From the NCBI GenBank assembly GCA_034231615.1, contig CM067299.1, positions 16,040,834-16,104,833 on the forward strand: a stretch of 64,000 nt of DNA, written 5' to 3'. Source of the stretch: Meghimatium bilineatum (lineage: Eukaryota > Mollusca > Gastropoda > Stylommatophora > Philomycidae). The notes beneath the pieces are model-generated. The model was not told the DNA's origin, searched no databases, and worked only from the letters and a program-made list of their open reading frames with translations. Of the stretch, positions 20,810 through 30,884 are shown piece by piece (within the stretch, counting starts at the first letter, position 1; the number at the start of each line of letters is the position of its first letter). The position numbers and the translations under genes are program-made.

Positions 20810-21612
20810 ATGGATACAAGTATATACCGACGGATCAGCAACCAGAGCAGTGAAGAATGGAGGTGCTGGCGTGTACATAAAATATCCAGAAAAAGAAAAT
20901 GAATCCACATGTTCACCAACTGGAATATTCTGCTCCAGCTACTCTGCAGAAGTACAGGCTTTAAACATGGCTGCAGAAATAATTAAAAACACAACACGCC
21001 AATGGCAGCAGGTGGTATTTCTTACTGATGCTATGTCTGTGCTATAAGACCTTGACAGCGATAAACTGCCAGACCTGAAGAAAGCCATGCGAGAAGTGAG
21101 CATCCAAAGAAGGGTAGTACTACAGTGGATACCATCCCACTGTGGCATACCAGGAAATGAAGAGGCAGACAGACTGGCAAAGGATGGAGCAACACAGAAA
21201 CAAAAAGACCTAGAAATCACCTACCAAGAAAAGAAGACCCTCATCAAAGCCATCAGGAAAGTCGATCACAAAAAAAGACAATTATCACTATCTCGACAGA
21301 GCAGAGCAGAGCAGGTTATTATCTTCCGCATCAGAACAGGACACAACAGATTAAACAGCCACTTAAATAGACTAAGATTGGTCCCATCGCCGCTGTGCCC
21401 TTGTGGGCAGGCAGGACATACCACTGAACATATCTTTGCAAGACTGTAATGCACTAAACCAGTTAAGGGAAGAGCACTGGCGCACAGAGATGGATATTCA
21501 CAGAAAGATGTATGAGAGCACTGAGGAGCTTTCAAATACAACAGCATTTATTAAGAAAACAGGACTTGCTGTGTAGACATGTCAAACTGAGAACGAGAAG
21601 AAGAAGATGATG
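20810..21612 (+). mobile_element. LINE-R copy with RNase H and zinc-knuckle-like tail
   Basis: Encodes an RNase H domain with all four acidic positions visible: TDGSATRAV, SAEVQALNMA, FLTDAMSVL and SHCGIPGNEEADRLAKDGA. It continues to VIIFRIRTGHNRLNSH and a C-x-C...H..EH motif (LCPCGQAGHTTEHIF), a C-terminal signature of RNase H-bearing LINEs. An in-frame stop follows FLTDAMSVL at about 21045, and later frames break. The 3' end is AACGAGAAGAAGAAGATGAT. RT and endonuclease are absent (5' truncated). Confidence 0.8.
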
Positions 21613-21695
21613 ATGACTTACATGACACGTAACAGTATTGATGACTTACATGACACGTAACAGTATTGATGACTTACATGACACGTAACAGTATT
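21609..21695 (+). repeat. Three tandem 29-bp repeats
   Basis: GATGACTTACATGACACGTA plus ACAGTATT three times. The last copy runs into an inverted SINE-B 5' end (ACAGTATTGCTATTTTGTG). Confidence 0.8.
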
Positions 21696-21735
21696 GCTAT
21701 TTTGTGTTCCTATTTCGGGCTCCGGCAGCACACGA
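21688..21735 (-). mobile_element. SINE-B 5' end fragment
   Basis: AACAGTATTGCTATTTTGTG then CCTATTTCGGGCTCCGGCAG and CACACGATGAG: the reverse complement of the SINE-B start. Confidence 0.6.
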
Positions 21736-21950
21736 TGAGTTAGAAATATATCCGGCAACACGACAACACACGATGAGCTGGTAATATATCCGGTAAAACA
21801 CGGGGAGGTGGCAATATATCCAGCAACAGACAGAGAGTTGGCAATATATCCGACAACACGGTAGCACACGATGAGTTGGTAATATATCCGGCAACACGGC
21901 AGCACACGATGAGTTGGTAATATATCTGGTAACATACGAAGAATCCCAAT
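21720..21950 (+). repeat. Minisatellite built on SINE-B 5' end
   Basis: About six drifted ~38-45-bp units with CACACGATGAGTTGG and AATATATCCGGCAACACG. CCGGCAACACG...CACACGATGAG is the SINE-B terminus, so this array, like the one at 14066, appears to have started there. Confidence 0.7.
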
Positions 21951-22621
21951 TCTAGGGACAACCAGACAGCCACGCCATAAGAATCAAGGGACAGCAGAAG
22001 CCCTGATATAACCAAATAAGAATTTATTCCTACGAGGTATATTCAAAGAGGTGTGTCTCGGCTTTACAATGCAAGTCTACCCCCCCCCCTTCCCCCATCA
22101 AACAAACAAAACTTGGACTTAGAAGGCGTTATGGTCAGCCCTGTCACATTCCTCTATTTTGTTGTGGCAAGCACACTGCAATGTATGACTATATTTATTT
22201 AGCTAATTGAGCAAACACTATCTTCCGATTTTGTCAAGTGCAGGCTTTGAATATACTATCAATTATTCTCATCAACTGCAAGTAGAATGTTTTTCCTGCG
22301 GCCCTGTACTTCAATTTACGATTTGTTTGACTTTACTTAATCTATTTATTTGAGGTTCCTTTTTTTTGCACTGGAATTTCGACCACTGGAGCTCTTGCCT
22401 CTTTTGTCCCCAAGTCATTATTTCATATACTTACGAGTCCGAACTCTCCGAGCAAAGCATTGCTTTTCTAAAGAAGCTTTCCTACTCAGAATAGACACGT
22501 AATTGTGAAGATGTACAGATACAGGAATTCTACAAGAGTCCAGCGCCAGGGTAGAAACATAAATGTATAGATGGACAGATGCGGGAATTCTACAGGAGGC
22601 CAGTCTTATGGTAGCCGCACT
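21951..22621. other. No recognised feature
   Basis: C-run at 22081-22089 and AT-rich sequence. ACAGATACAGGAATTC/ACAGATGCGGGAATTC at 22515 and 22574 is a local 60-bp duplication that precedes the next array. Confidence 0.45.
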
Positions 22622-23320
22622 AGCAAGCAGTGCGGGTAACAGGTTGTTACTAGTATGCGGTGCGGGTAACAGGTTGTTACTAGTATGCTGTGCGGGTAAC
22701 AGGTTGTTACTAGTATGCAGTGCGGGTAACAGGTTGTTACTAGTATGCGGTGCGGGTAACAGGTTGTTACTAGTATGCAGTGCGGGTAGCAGGTTGTTAC
22801 TAGTATGCGGTGCGGGTAACAGGTTGTTACTAGTATGCGGTGCGGGTAACAGGTTGTTACTAGTATGCAGTGCGGGTAACAGGTTGTTACTAGTATGCAG
22901 TGCGGGTAACAGGTTGTGACTAGTATGCAGTGCGGGTAAAAAGTTGTGACTAGTATGCAGTGCGGGTAACAGGTTGTGACTAGTATGCAGTGCGGGTAAC
23001 AGGTTGTGATTAGTATGCAGTGCGGGTAACAGGTTGTGACTAGTATGCAGTGCGGGTAACAGGTTGTGATTAGTATGCAGTGCGGGTAACAGGTTGTGAC
23101 TAGAATGCAGTGCAGGTAGCAGGTTCTGACTAGTATGCAGTGCGGGTAACAGGTTGTGATTAGTATGCAGTGCGGGTAACAGGTATGACTAGAATGCAGT
23201 GCAGGTAGCAGGTTGTGACTAGCATGCAGTGCGGGTAACAGGTTGTGACTAGCATACAGTGGGGGGAACAGCTTGTGACTAGCATGCAGTACGGGTAACA
23301 GGTTATTAGCATACTAACCT
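22622..23320 (+). repeat. Minisatellite, 30-bp unit
   Basis: About 23 copies of AGTGCGGGTAACAGGTTGTT plus ACTAGTATGC. The first ten units have TTGTTAC and the rest mostly TTGTGAC, a sharp block boundary near 22915. Units decay beyond 23160 (deletions, CAGCTTGTG). Confidence 0.95.
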
Positions 23321-23396
23321 ACTAGCGATATGGCTACGAAAGTCTATAATTCAGTGAAAGTGATAAAAACACTGAACGTACTTGTATTAGTTACCA

Positions 23397-23545
23397 TTGT
23401 TTCCAGCATTACCATTATTTCTACCATTACCATTATTTCCAGCATTACCATTATTTCTACCATTACCATTATTTCCAGCAATACCATTATTTCCACCATT
23501 ACCATTATTTCCACCATTACCATTATTTCAATCCATTACCATTAT
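23397..23545 (+). repeat. Minisatellite, 18-bp unit
   Basis: About eight units of ATTACCATTATTTCCAGC or ATTACCATTATTTCTACC. AGC and ACC units alternate at first, giving a 36-bp dimer. Confidence 0.9.
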
Positions 23546-23551
23546 TTCTAC

Positions 23552-23660
23552 CACTGGTACAAATAAAATGGTGACACAACGCATTTCTGTTCTCTGAACT
23601 ACACCCTGCTTGAAATCTAACATGACCAGTAGGACTATTGTTCTGCTACAAGAGCGATCG
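23552..23660 (+). mobile_element. SINE-A fragment
   Basis: AAATAAAATGGTGACACAAC, CATTTCTGTTCTCTGAACTA and ATTGTTCTGCTACAAGAGCG match SINE-A. It is truncated at both ends. Confidence 0.65.
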
Positions 23661-23664
23661 CATC

Positions 23665-23780
23665 GGGTGAAAACATTGTTACTTGCCATGCACGTAGTAA
23701 GGCGCAACGAAGGAGATTTTGTAACTGGAATTGGATTTTGCAATCCCTAAGAGGGTCAAATTGACCCAGAAGCCATACAG
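23665..23780 (+). mobile_element. SINE-B fragment
   Basis: ACATTGTTACTTGCCATGCA and AGTAAGGCGCAACGAAGG, then AGAGGGTCAAATTGACCCAG match the SINE-B middle section (CGCATGTCG..GGCGACTAAGGAGG..GACCCAAAG). Confidence 0.5.
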
Positions 23781-24559
23781 ACTTATAACAAAAGCCTTAA
23801 TACAGTTGAAAATTCCAGGAAATGTTAGTTTACGGTCAACTATAAGTGCGACGGTCGAACAGCCCGTAGTATATCCTTGTCTCTAAATGTCCATAGTGCA
23901 TGGTCATTAAGTATATCTGATTCTGACACCTTCTGTGTTACATACTAACGCAATGGAAGGGCGCATAACAGTTCCCACACGCATGTTCGTGACAGATCAT
24001 CGTTAAGAACGGCTTTGGATTTCTTGAGGTAATGCCATCCCTTTTTTAAATCTTCTTCCTCATCGTTTTGTTTATTTTTGTAGCTTAACTTTTTCTTCTT
24101 CCCAATAACTGAAAAACTATCAACACTTTACAAACGAAATAATAGGGCGGGGTTCGAATCATTACTTTTTGAAGCAAACAATTAAATCACAACAACAACC
24201 TGGTAAAGAAAACATTGTAACCGCCATGTAACATTGCCAATTTGTTGTTTTGCTACATGCAACCTGGTGGTTTGGTTGCTTGTCGCGTACTTGTGTTTGT
24301 ACTGGGGCTCAAGGTGAGACCGGAGTAATCTTTAAGCAGGGTGTGTCTGAAATGTAATAATTAGGAGAAAGTTGTAACTAAAACTAGAAGATGGCAAATG
24401 TTCCGTGCTGAGTTCTTCTATCACGTGTTACTGTCTGTCTATGTGTACGATTGTGTGTGCGGCTATCTGTGCGAGCGTGTTTCCGTGTGTGTAAGTGTGT
24501 GGTATGTGTGTAATTATGTCCACCTGTGAAGAGAGTATTAGGTGTGTGTAAGTATGTAC
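23781..24559. other. No recognised feature
   Basis: Mixed sequence; GGGGTTCGAATC at 24149-24160 is an isolated B-box-like string without a partner. Confidence 0.4.
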
Positions 24560-25080
24560 GGGGTTTGTGAATGTGGGATGTGTGAATGAGATTTGTGACT
24601 GTGAGATTTGTGAATATGAGATTTGTGGCTGTGACATTTGTGAATATGAGATTTGTGAACATGAGATTTGTGACTGAGATATGAGATTTGTGACTGTGAG
24701 ATTTGTGAATATGAGATTTGTGACTGTGAGATTTGTGACTGTGAGATTTGTGAATATGAGATTTGTGACACATTAGATCTGTGAATATGAGATTTGTGAC
24801 TGTGAGATTTGTGAATATGAGATTTGTGACTGTGAGATTTGTGAATATGAGATTTGTGACTGTGAGATTTGTGAATATGAGATTTGTGACTGTGAGATTT
24901 GTGAATATGAGATTTGTGACTGTGAGATTTGTGACTGTGATATTTGTGAATATGAGATTTGTGACTGTGATATTTGTGAATATGAGATTTGTGACTGTGA
25001 GATATGTGAATATGAGATTTGTGACTGTGAGATTTGTGACTGTGAGATATGAGAATTGTAAATGGGGGTTATATGATTTG
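24560..25080 (+). repeat. Minisatellite, 15-bp unit in 30-bp dimers
   Basis: GTGAGATTTGTGAAT and ATGAGATTTGTGACT alternate, giving a 30-bp dimer for most of the tract. About 33 monomers. Open frames on both strands follow from the period. Confidence 0.95.
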
Positions 25081-25400
25081 TGACTCAGATCTGTGAATAT
25101 GCGAATTGTAAATTGGGGTTATATGATGCGTGACTGAGATTTGTGAATATGAGATTTATAAATGTAAAATCTGTTAATCTAAGATTTGTGAATGAAGATT
25201 TGTGGATGTGAGATGCGTGAATGTGGGATTTATGAATGTGAGATTTGTGAATGTGAGATTTGTGAAGTGAGATTTGTGAATGTGAGATTTGTGAATGCGA
25301 GATTTGTGAATGTGAGATTTGTGAATGTGAGATTTGTGAATGTGAGATTTGTGAATGTGAGATTTGTGAATGTGAGATTTGTGAATGTGAGATTTGTGTT
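25081..25400 (+). repeat. Minisatellite, 15-bp monomeric block
   Basis: After a degenerate 100-bp stretch the same motif continues as uniform GAATGTGAGATTTGT monomers (25190-25397). The switch from dimer to monomer marks separate amplification events. Confidence 0.9.
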
Positions 25401-25439
25401 AGTATATGCCCTATGTAAGTATTCCGCGACGGATGTAAA

Positions 25440-25532
25440 AGCTTATATGTCTGTATGTTTATTTATATATCTACGTGTATTTATGTCTGTGTGTATATTT
25501 ATATCTAGCTGTGTATTTTAATCTATCTGTAT

Positions 25533-25571
<39 letters not shown>

Positions 25572-25965
25572 AATTATGTTCATCTGTTTATTTAAGCACG
25601 TGTGTGTATTTATGTCTATGTGTGTATTTATGTACGTGTATTTATGCCCATATGTTTATTTATGTCTGTGTATATATGTATAATTGTGTATAACGGTGCA
25701 TTTATTCATGTCTTTCTGTGTATTTATCTCTATCTGTTCATTTATACTTGGGTGTGTATGTCTATTTATGTATATATGTGTGTGTTTATGTTTGTGTACT
25801 TCTCTGTGTATATTTGTGCATTTGTGTATGTACATTAATGTCTGCTACCGTATGTCTATCTTTGTATTTTTGTTTGTATTTATGTCTATGTATATATCCT
25901 TGGTATTCTTGATTTAATATGGGTATATTTTTGTATTTATGTAAATGATTGTGTATATGTGCGTG
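25440..25965 (+). repeat. Degenerate TGTATTTATGTCTA-type repeats
   Basis: Many drifted copies of GTGTATTTATGTCTATGTG, with a (TA)n(TG)n tract at 25530-25570. It leads into the (ATGT)n microsatellite. Confidence 0.75.
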
Positions 25966-26272
25966 CGTGCGTATGTATGTATGCATGTATGTATGTATGC
26001 ATGCATGCATGTATGTATGTATGTATGTATGTATGTATGTATGTATGTATGTATGTATGTATGTATGTATGTATGTATGTATGTATGTATGTATGTATGT
26101 ATGTATGTATGTATGTATGTATGTATGTATGTATGTATGTATGTATGTATGTATGTATGTATGTATGTATGTATGTATGTATGTATGTATGTATGTATGT
26201 ATGTATGTATGTATGTATGTATGTATGTATGTATGTATGTATGCATGTATGTATGTATGTATGTATGTATAT
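25966..26272. repeat. (ATGT)n microsatellite, about 300 bp
   Basis: Roughly 75 tetranucleotides, nearly pure between 26011 and 26240, with ATGC interruptions at the edges. Assembly length may be unreliable. Confidence 0.98.
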
Positions 26273-26362
26273 TTATATGATATGTGTATGTGAGAGTGTT
26301 GTTGTGCTTTTACCTTATAAAAATTTGCTAAAATGTTTGCTTTAATTTCTGTGTGGAATTTT

Positions 26363-26503
26363 TAATTTCAAACTCCCGCTGTATTTCTCTTGTAACAGGA
26401 CAATGGTCCTACAAGATTTCCAGTTTAATGTAGTCCAGAGAATGGAAATGCGTTGTGTTGCCGTTTTATTTGCGCCAATGGCCCTACACATCCGTCTTCG
26501 GTG
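26363..26503 (-). mobile_element. SINE-A copy lacking GAA tail
   Basis: TTTCAAACTCCCGCTGTATT to ACATCCGTCTTCGGTGG. The 3' tail is missing in the sense direction. Confidence 0.7.
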
Positions 26504-26504
26504 G

Positions 26505-27075
26505 TGTGTTTGATTTCATTGTGTTTCTTGGTGTTTTCTACTGTAGGTTTTTGCTCCATTGTATGCCTTGAATCAATTAGCTCGTTATGCAATTTTTCTA
26601 GGGTCACTCCAATAAGGTTTGTACTCTCTTCGTCTGCCTTTTGGGATTGCCTTATTTGCGAATTAAAGTATCACTTTCTTTATTTATTAGAAGTTGTAGG
26701 TTTTTTTTTTGTTAGTGAGGGTGATATTCTGGCAGAGCTGGTCTGTTTGTTCCCTGAAGAGAGTCCAATTTGCTTTTTTTTAACATCCAGTTTGGGGACA
26801 TGCTATTTTGTCCTGTACTTCCTGTTTTGGAGATTTACAGAATGACCGGTACTTGCTCCTAATTGACTTTATACTGTTCTTGTAATGTGTCTACCTATGT
26901 TATCTGTTGCCATGGCAAGATCTGGTGAGTTAGTTAGTTTGTTTTTTTCCAGGCTCTGGAGTAGAATGTTCGTGTATCGTCTGACTGGTATTTTAGAACT
27001 ATTTTTTTTTCATCATCCAGTCTTCTATCTCTTCACTTCTTTGATCCATATCCTCGTAGCTAATAGCTAGCTAAT
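26505..27075 (-). mobile_element. LINE coding remnant, uncertain
   Basis: The minus strand reads GRRREYKPYWSDP, then after a frameshift LEKLHNELIDSRHTMEQKP and KKHNEIKHTT. This resembles the linker between endonuclease and RT of RNase H-type LINEs. The upstream part (toward 27075) is full of stops. Confidence 0.4.
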
Positions 27076-27090
27076 GAAGTGCATGAGAAC

Positions 27091-27220
27091 AGTTCTTACA
27101 GCTGACGGGAATTGAACAGGTCCGTTTTAGCGGCACAGAATCGCCTTGCAACACAAGTAAATAGGTTTTCCGTACTTGACCAACCAGGATCTAGTTAAAT
27201 TCCCGTCAGCTGTAAGAACT
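27091..27220. repeat. Inverted repeat with 23-bp perfect arms
   Basis: AGTTCTTACAGCTGACGGGA-ATT at 27091-27113 and its exact reverse complement at 27198-27220, separated by 84 bp. On the minus strand TGTTCAATTCCCGTCAGC contains a B-box-like string, so this may be a tRNA-like SINE end in inverted arrangement. Confidence 0.7.
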
Positions 27221-27221
27221 A

Positions 27222-27362
27222 TTTTCATTCATCCTCTTGCCTCCTACTTGAATTTGCATGAGAACAGCCCCAGTGACAACAAAAAGAGATAGAATAAACA
27301 GTGACACTATTAGAAATCTGATGAAAACAATGTGAAAATAATACATCGCCACACAAAAATCG
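27222..27362 (+). repeat. Dispersed duplicate, copy 1
   Basis: GAATTTGCATGAGAACAGCC, then AAAAGAGATAGAATAAACAG and CATCGCCACACAAAAAT. It is nearly identical to 28450-28605. Class unknown; possibly part of an RTE-like LINE, since such coding sequence follows at 27430. Confidence 0.65.
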
Positions 27363-27429
27363 TCATACATCGCCACCTGATCAGAATGAAACAAGTTCTT
27401 ATTCCACCGCTATCTTTCTATAGAAGACA

Positions 27430-27585
27430 ATCTGAAACACGAAATAAGGATAGACCCGGACGAAGCTGGACTGATGACATCCGAGAAATACTAGAACTCC
27501 AAGGTTACACTATTTCAGCGGTATCACAATTAGCAAAAGAAAGAAGACTAGAGGTTCCCATGACGTCTAGCGGCAAACATGAATA
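27430..27585 (+). mobile_element. LINE C-terminal fragment
   Basis: NKDRPGRSWTDDIREILELQ then GYTISAVSQLAKERRLE is the C-terminal pattern of RTE-like LINEs (GRPxxxWxDDI..). It ends with a stop after SSGKHE. The catalytic domains are absent. Confidence 0.5.
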
Positions 27586-27654
27586 AGACAAGACGTCGTC
27601 ACCTGCTTATTTTTCTGTTGACATGGTCATCTTTCTCTTCGCATGGTGTAATTT

Positions 27655-27840
27655 TGAAGATGTGTAGTCGCCTTTGTACTGGCAGAGAACCATAGAAGAA
27701 CCAAGAAGGACAACCTTGTTATCTGTTATCCATGTCGCAAGAGTCGACTAAGGAAGTGTAGGAACGATATTAGTTCTCCCATCCTATATAAGATTGATGT
27801 GACTCAAAAATACATGCTGAAATTGGATGCATCAGAATGA
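27655..27840 (+). mobile_element. SINE-B copy, 3' truncated
   Basis: ATGTCGCAAGAGTCGACTAA, CTCCCATCCTATATAAG and ACATGCTGAAATTGGATGCA follow SINE-B order. Confidence 0.6.
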
Positions 27841-27928
27841 AATGTGCCAAATCGCGGCCATTTTTTAAAACCAATGCACAGAGGTTAGGGTTAGAGCTAT
27901 ATCTTACTCATGAACTTCTTCTTTCGCG

Positions 27929-28089
27929 TTCTTCTTCTTCTTCAGCGTTCATTCTCAATCTCCCGCTGGATATCTCTTGTAACAGGACAATGGTCCTACT
28001 ATATTTCCAGCAGGATGTAGTCCAGAGAATGGAAATGCGTTGTGTCGCCGTTTTATTTGCGCCAATGGCCCGACACATCCGTCTTCGGT
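27929..28089 (-). mobile_element. SINE-A copy
   Basis: Complete from (TTC)n-AGCGTTCATTCTC to ACATCCGTCTTCGGTG, close to consensus. No clean duplication was seen. Confidence 0.8.
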
Positions 28090-28439
28090 GAATGCTCATC
28101 AACAGGCGTTTGATGAAGGATGCAACAGCAGAAGAATCTGTTTCTCTCTCAGATTTTTTTTCAATAATAAAAAATACATATTTTTGCGAAGTACGCTGCT
28201 GTCAACTGTAGACGTTATTTCAACTTGGTTATATCATAGCTACTTACCCTAAAAATAATGGACGTTGTGATTCGGTAAACCGCAACCTCCAAGATTGTTA
28301 ATAGTTCAATGTTTTTAAACGTTTGTAGCTCATCGAACCACAACCTCCGAGGTAATTACTGCGGATACAAATTCTTGTGTACGTGTAGTTTTTAACCTAG
28401 AGAGTGGTCTTACCGAGAGTTGTACCCATACCTTTTTTA
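28090..28439. other. No firm feature
   Basis: Two related strings, AACCGCAACCTCCAAG near 28278 and GAACCACAACCTCCGAGG near 28335, form a loose 57-bp duplication. Nothing else. Confidence 0.4.
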
Positions 28440-28605
28440 CATCATACAGCCTTCTATCTCTTTATCTCTTTGCTTCCTACTTGAATTTGCATGAGAACAG
28501 CCCCAGTGACACCAAAAAGAGATAGAATAAACAATGACACTATTAGAAATCTATATACGAAAACAATATCGTAAAAATAATACATCGCCACACAAAAAAT
28601 TGAAT
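28440..28605 (+). repeat. Dispersed duplicate, copy 2
   Basis: Matches 27222-27362 over GAATTTGCATGAGAACAGCC through ATACATCGCCACACAAAA. The TCTATCTCTT sequence before it also recurs near 27030, so the shared unit may be longer. Confidence 0.65.
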
Positions 28606-28675
28606 CGAGAAACTGACACCAGCACTTGAGCGACTGAACTAATCCAGCTCCTAGTATTCCACAATTATTAACTTT

Positions 28676-29668
28676 TATGGTGTTTCACAATAGGTATATT
28701 TACGAACAAGTGCAGCTTTACATGATTTTTCACAATAGGTATATTTACGAACAAGTGCAGCTTTACATGATTTTTCACAATAGGTATATTTACGAACAAG
28801 TGCAGCTTTACATGATTTTTCACAATAGGTATATTTACGAACAAGTGCAGCTTTACATGATTTTTCACAATAGGTATATTTACGAACAAGTGCAGCTTTA
28901 CATGATTTTTCACAATAGGTATATTTACGAACAAGTGTAGCTTTACATGGTGTTTCACAATAGGTATATTTACGAACAAGTGTAGCTTTACATGATTTTT
29001 CACAATAGGTATATTTACGAACAAGTGTAGCTTTACATGATTTTTCACAATAGGTATATTTACGAACAAGTGTAGCTTTACATGGTGTTTCACAATAGGT
29101 ATATTTACGAACAAGTGTAGCTTTACATGATTTTTCACAATAGGTATATTTACGAACAAGTGTAGCTTTACATGATTTTTCACAATAGGTATATTTACGA
29201 ACAAGTGCAGCTTTACATGATTTTTCACAATAGGTATATTTACGAACAAGTGCAGCTTTACATGATTTTTCACAATAGGTATATTTACGAACAAGTGTAG
29301 CTTTACATGGTGTTTCACAATAGGTATATTTACGAACAAGTGTAGCTTTACATGATTTTTCACAATAGGTATATTTACGAACAAGTGTAGCTTTACATGA
29401 TTTTTCACAATAGGTATATTTACGAACAAGTGTAGCTTTACATGGTGTTTCACAATAGGTATATTTACGAACAAGTGTAGCTTTACATGATTTTTCACAA
29501 TAGGTATATTTACGAACAAGTGTAGCTTTACATGATTTTTCACAATAGGTATATTTACGAACAAGTGTAGCTTTACATGATTTTTCACAATAGGTATATT
29601 TACGAACAAGTGTAGCTTTACATGATTTTTCACAATAGGTATATTTACGAACAAGTGTAGCTTTATGT
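28676..29668 (+). repeat. Minisatellite, 45-bp unit, 22 copies, 360-bp HOR
   Basis: Very uniform unit containing CACAATAGGTATATTTACGA and ACAAGTGTAGCTTTACATG. Two variable sites (GATTTTT/GGTGTTT and GTGCAG/GTGTAG) repeat every eight units, so the array has a 360-bp higher-order period in its right part. The minus strand is open through all units (328 codons), a product of the 45-bp period. Confidence 0.97.
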
Positions 29669-29741
29669 TGCCTACAAAATCACTTTTTATCAGTCACTTA
29701 ACACATTGATAATGAACATAATTCGTGGATTAACCTGCGGT

Positions 29742-29895
29742 CCTCCTCCTCTTCTTCTTTATCTGCTTTCGTTGTCAAACTCCCGCAGATTAGCATTAGG
29801 TCCAGATAACGTACAACTCTGAGTCATTGTTTGCAACTTAACTGTGATATCTGCATCTGACATATCCTACTTCAGCATGACATTTTGGTCACTTT
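29742..29895 (-). mobile_element. SINE-B copy
   Basis: CTCTTCTTCTTTATCTGCTT, CAAACTCCCGCAGATTAGCA and CATATCCTACTTCAGCATGA: inverted SINE-B 3' half. Confidence 0.65.
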
Positions 29896-29904
29896 AACCC
29901 TCAA

Positions 29905-30610
29905 TTGAAGGGAAAATCAATAAAGAGTTACACAATAGATACAACAAATCATACCAGATACTAGGACAGATGACAAGTATCTTTCAGAACATAAATGTCA
30001 ACATAGACACTAAAGTTGCATTATACAAAACTATTATTATCCCATCACTGTGCTACCACTGCCAAACCTTGATAACGACAGCAACAGACACAAGAAAACT
30101 AGCAACAGCAGAAATGGCCTATGAAGAATATATGGAGCGTCATTAAGAGATAGAATTAGAAATGATAACATTAGACAGATAACTAAAACAATAACAGTAT
30201 TAGAATACATAAAGAGACAACAGATTAAGTGGATTTCGCACACATCCAGATTACCAACAGATAGTATACCAATGCTGAAGTCGGATGTGTCAGGTCGAAA
30301 GACGCAGATATCGCAGCAATGTTGTAAACCACTACACAACACATTCCATTCTCCAGACTACATCCTGCTAATCTGCAGGAGTTTGAGAACGAACGCAGAA
30401 GAAGAAGAACAAGTATACCACAAATCACCATGAGGTATAGACTCAAAGGCTAGAAAGCCAGAGGAAAACCATGTAAAAGATAGACCACAGAATCAAAGAG
30501 GCTGTTGGAACACGCCTACAAACAGCACACAGGGAGGTCATCTCCAGAGAACTCTTCTACCCCTTACGCCGCAAGGTATAAACGAGTCACAGCGTGTAGA
30601 TCGATAGAAC
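29905..30610 (+). mobile_element. LINE-X copy with nested SINE-B
   Basis: Aligns with 18170-18910 of the first LINE-X copy: AAAGTTGCATTATACAAAAC, TATTATTATCCCATCACTG, an AGACAACAGATTAAGTGG motif and the 3' end CTTCTACCCCTTACGCCGCA. It keeps the uninterrupted site where the first copy carries the RTE insertion. Coding is broken. SINE-B splits it at 30272-30411. Confidence 0.75.
30272..30411 (+). mobile_element. Short SINE-B copy with 9-bp TSD
   Basis: 140 bp from ATGCTGAAGTCGGATGTGTC to GCAGAAGAAGAAGAACA. AGTATACCA precedes it (30263-30271) and follows it (30412-30420). It lacks the SINE-B 5' half, starting near the point where SINE-A begins. Confidence 0.9.
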
Positions 30611-30624
30611 CCTCAATTTGATGG

Positions 30625-30680
30625 TACCACCAACTCCACCCAGAAACCTTCTTAGTCGCCTCTTACAACATGCCTTTAAA
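30625..30680 (-). mobile_element. SINE-B fragment
   Basis: CACCAACTCCACCCAGAAAC then CTTCTTAGTCGCCTCTTACA is the inverted GGCGACTAAGGAGG region of SINE-B. Confidence 0.45.
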
Positions 30681-30762
30681 GTCTCATATAATTGCTGCCT
30701 TTCAATTACTGGCAATATACGTGCGACTACCGATCCCAAGTCCCGGTTATAATAGATCTCCT

Positions 30763-30872
30763 AGTCATAAATCTAAAAATATGTCTAAGGTCTGGCGAGT
30801 TTTTAAAGTAGGAAAAGTCATAAATCTAAAAATGTGTCTCAGGTCTGGCGAGTTGTTAAAGTAGAAAAAGTC
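30763..30872 (+). repeat. 55-bp tandem duplication
   Basis: GTCATAAATCTAAAAATATG then GGTCTGGCGAGTTTTTAAAG, repeated once with a few changes. Confidence 0.85.
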
Positions 30873-30884
30873 AGAAAGGCACCC

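Noticed and set aside
24149..24160. B-box string GGGGTTCGAATC
   Set aside because: No A box at the right distance and no cloverleaf.
28668..29654. 328-codon minus-strand frame of 15-residue repeats
   Set aside because: Produced by a 45-bp minisatellite; the plus strand is also partly open and no start context or domain is visible.
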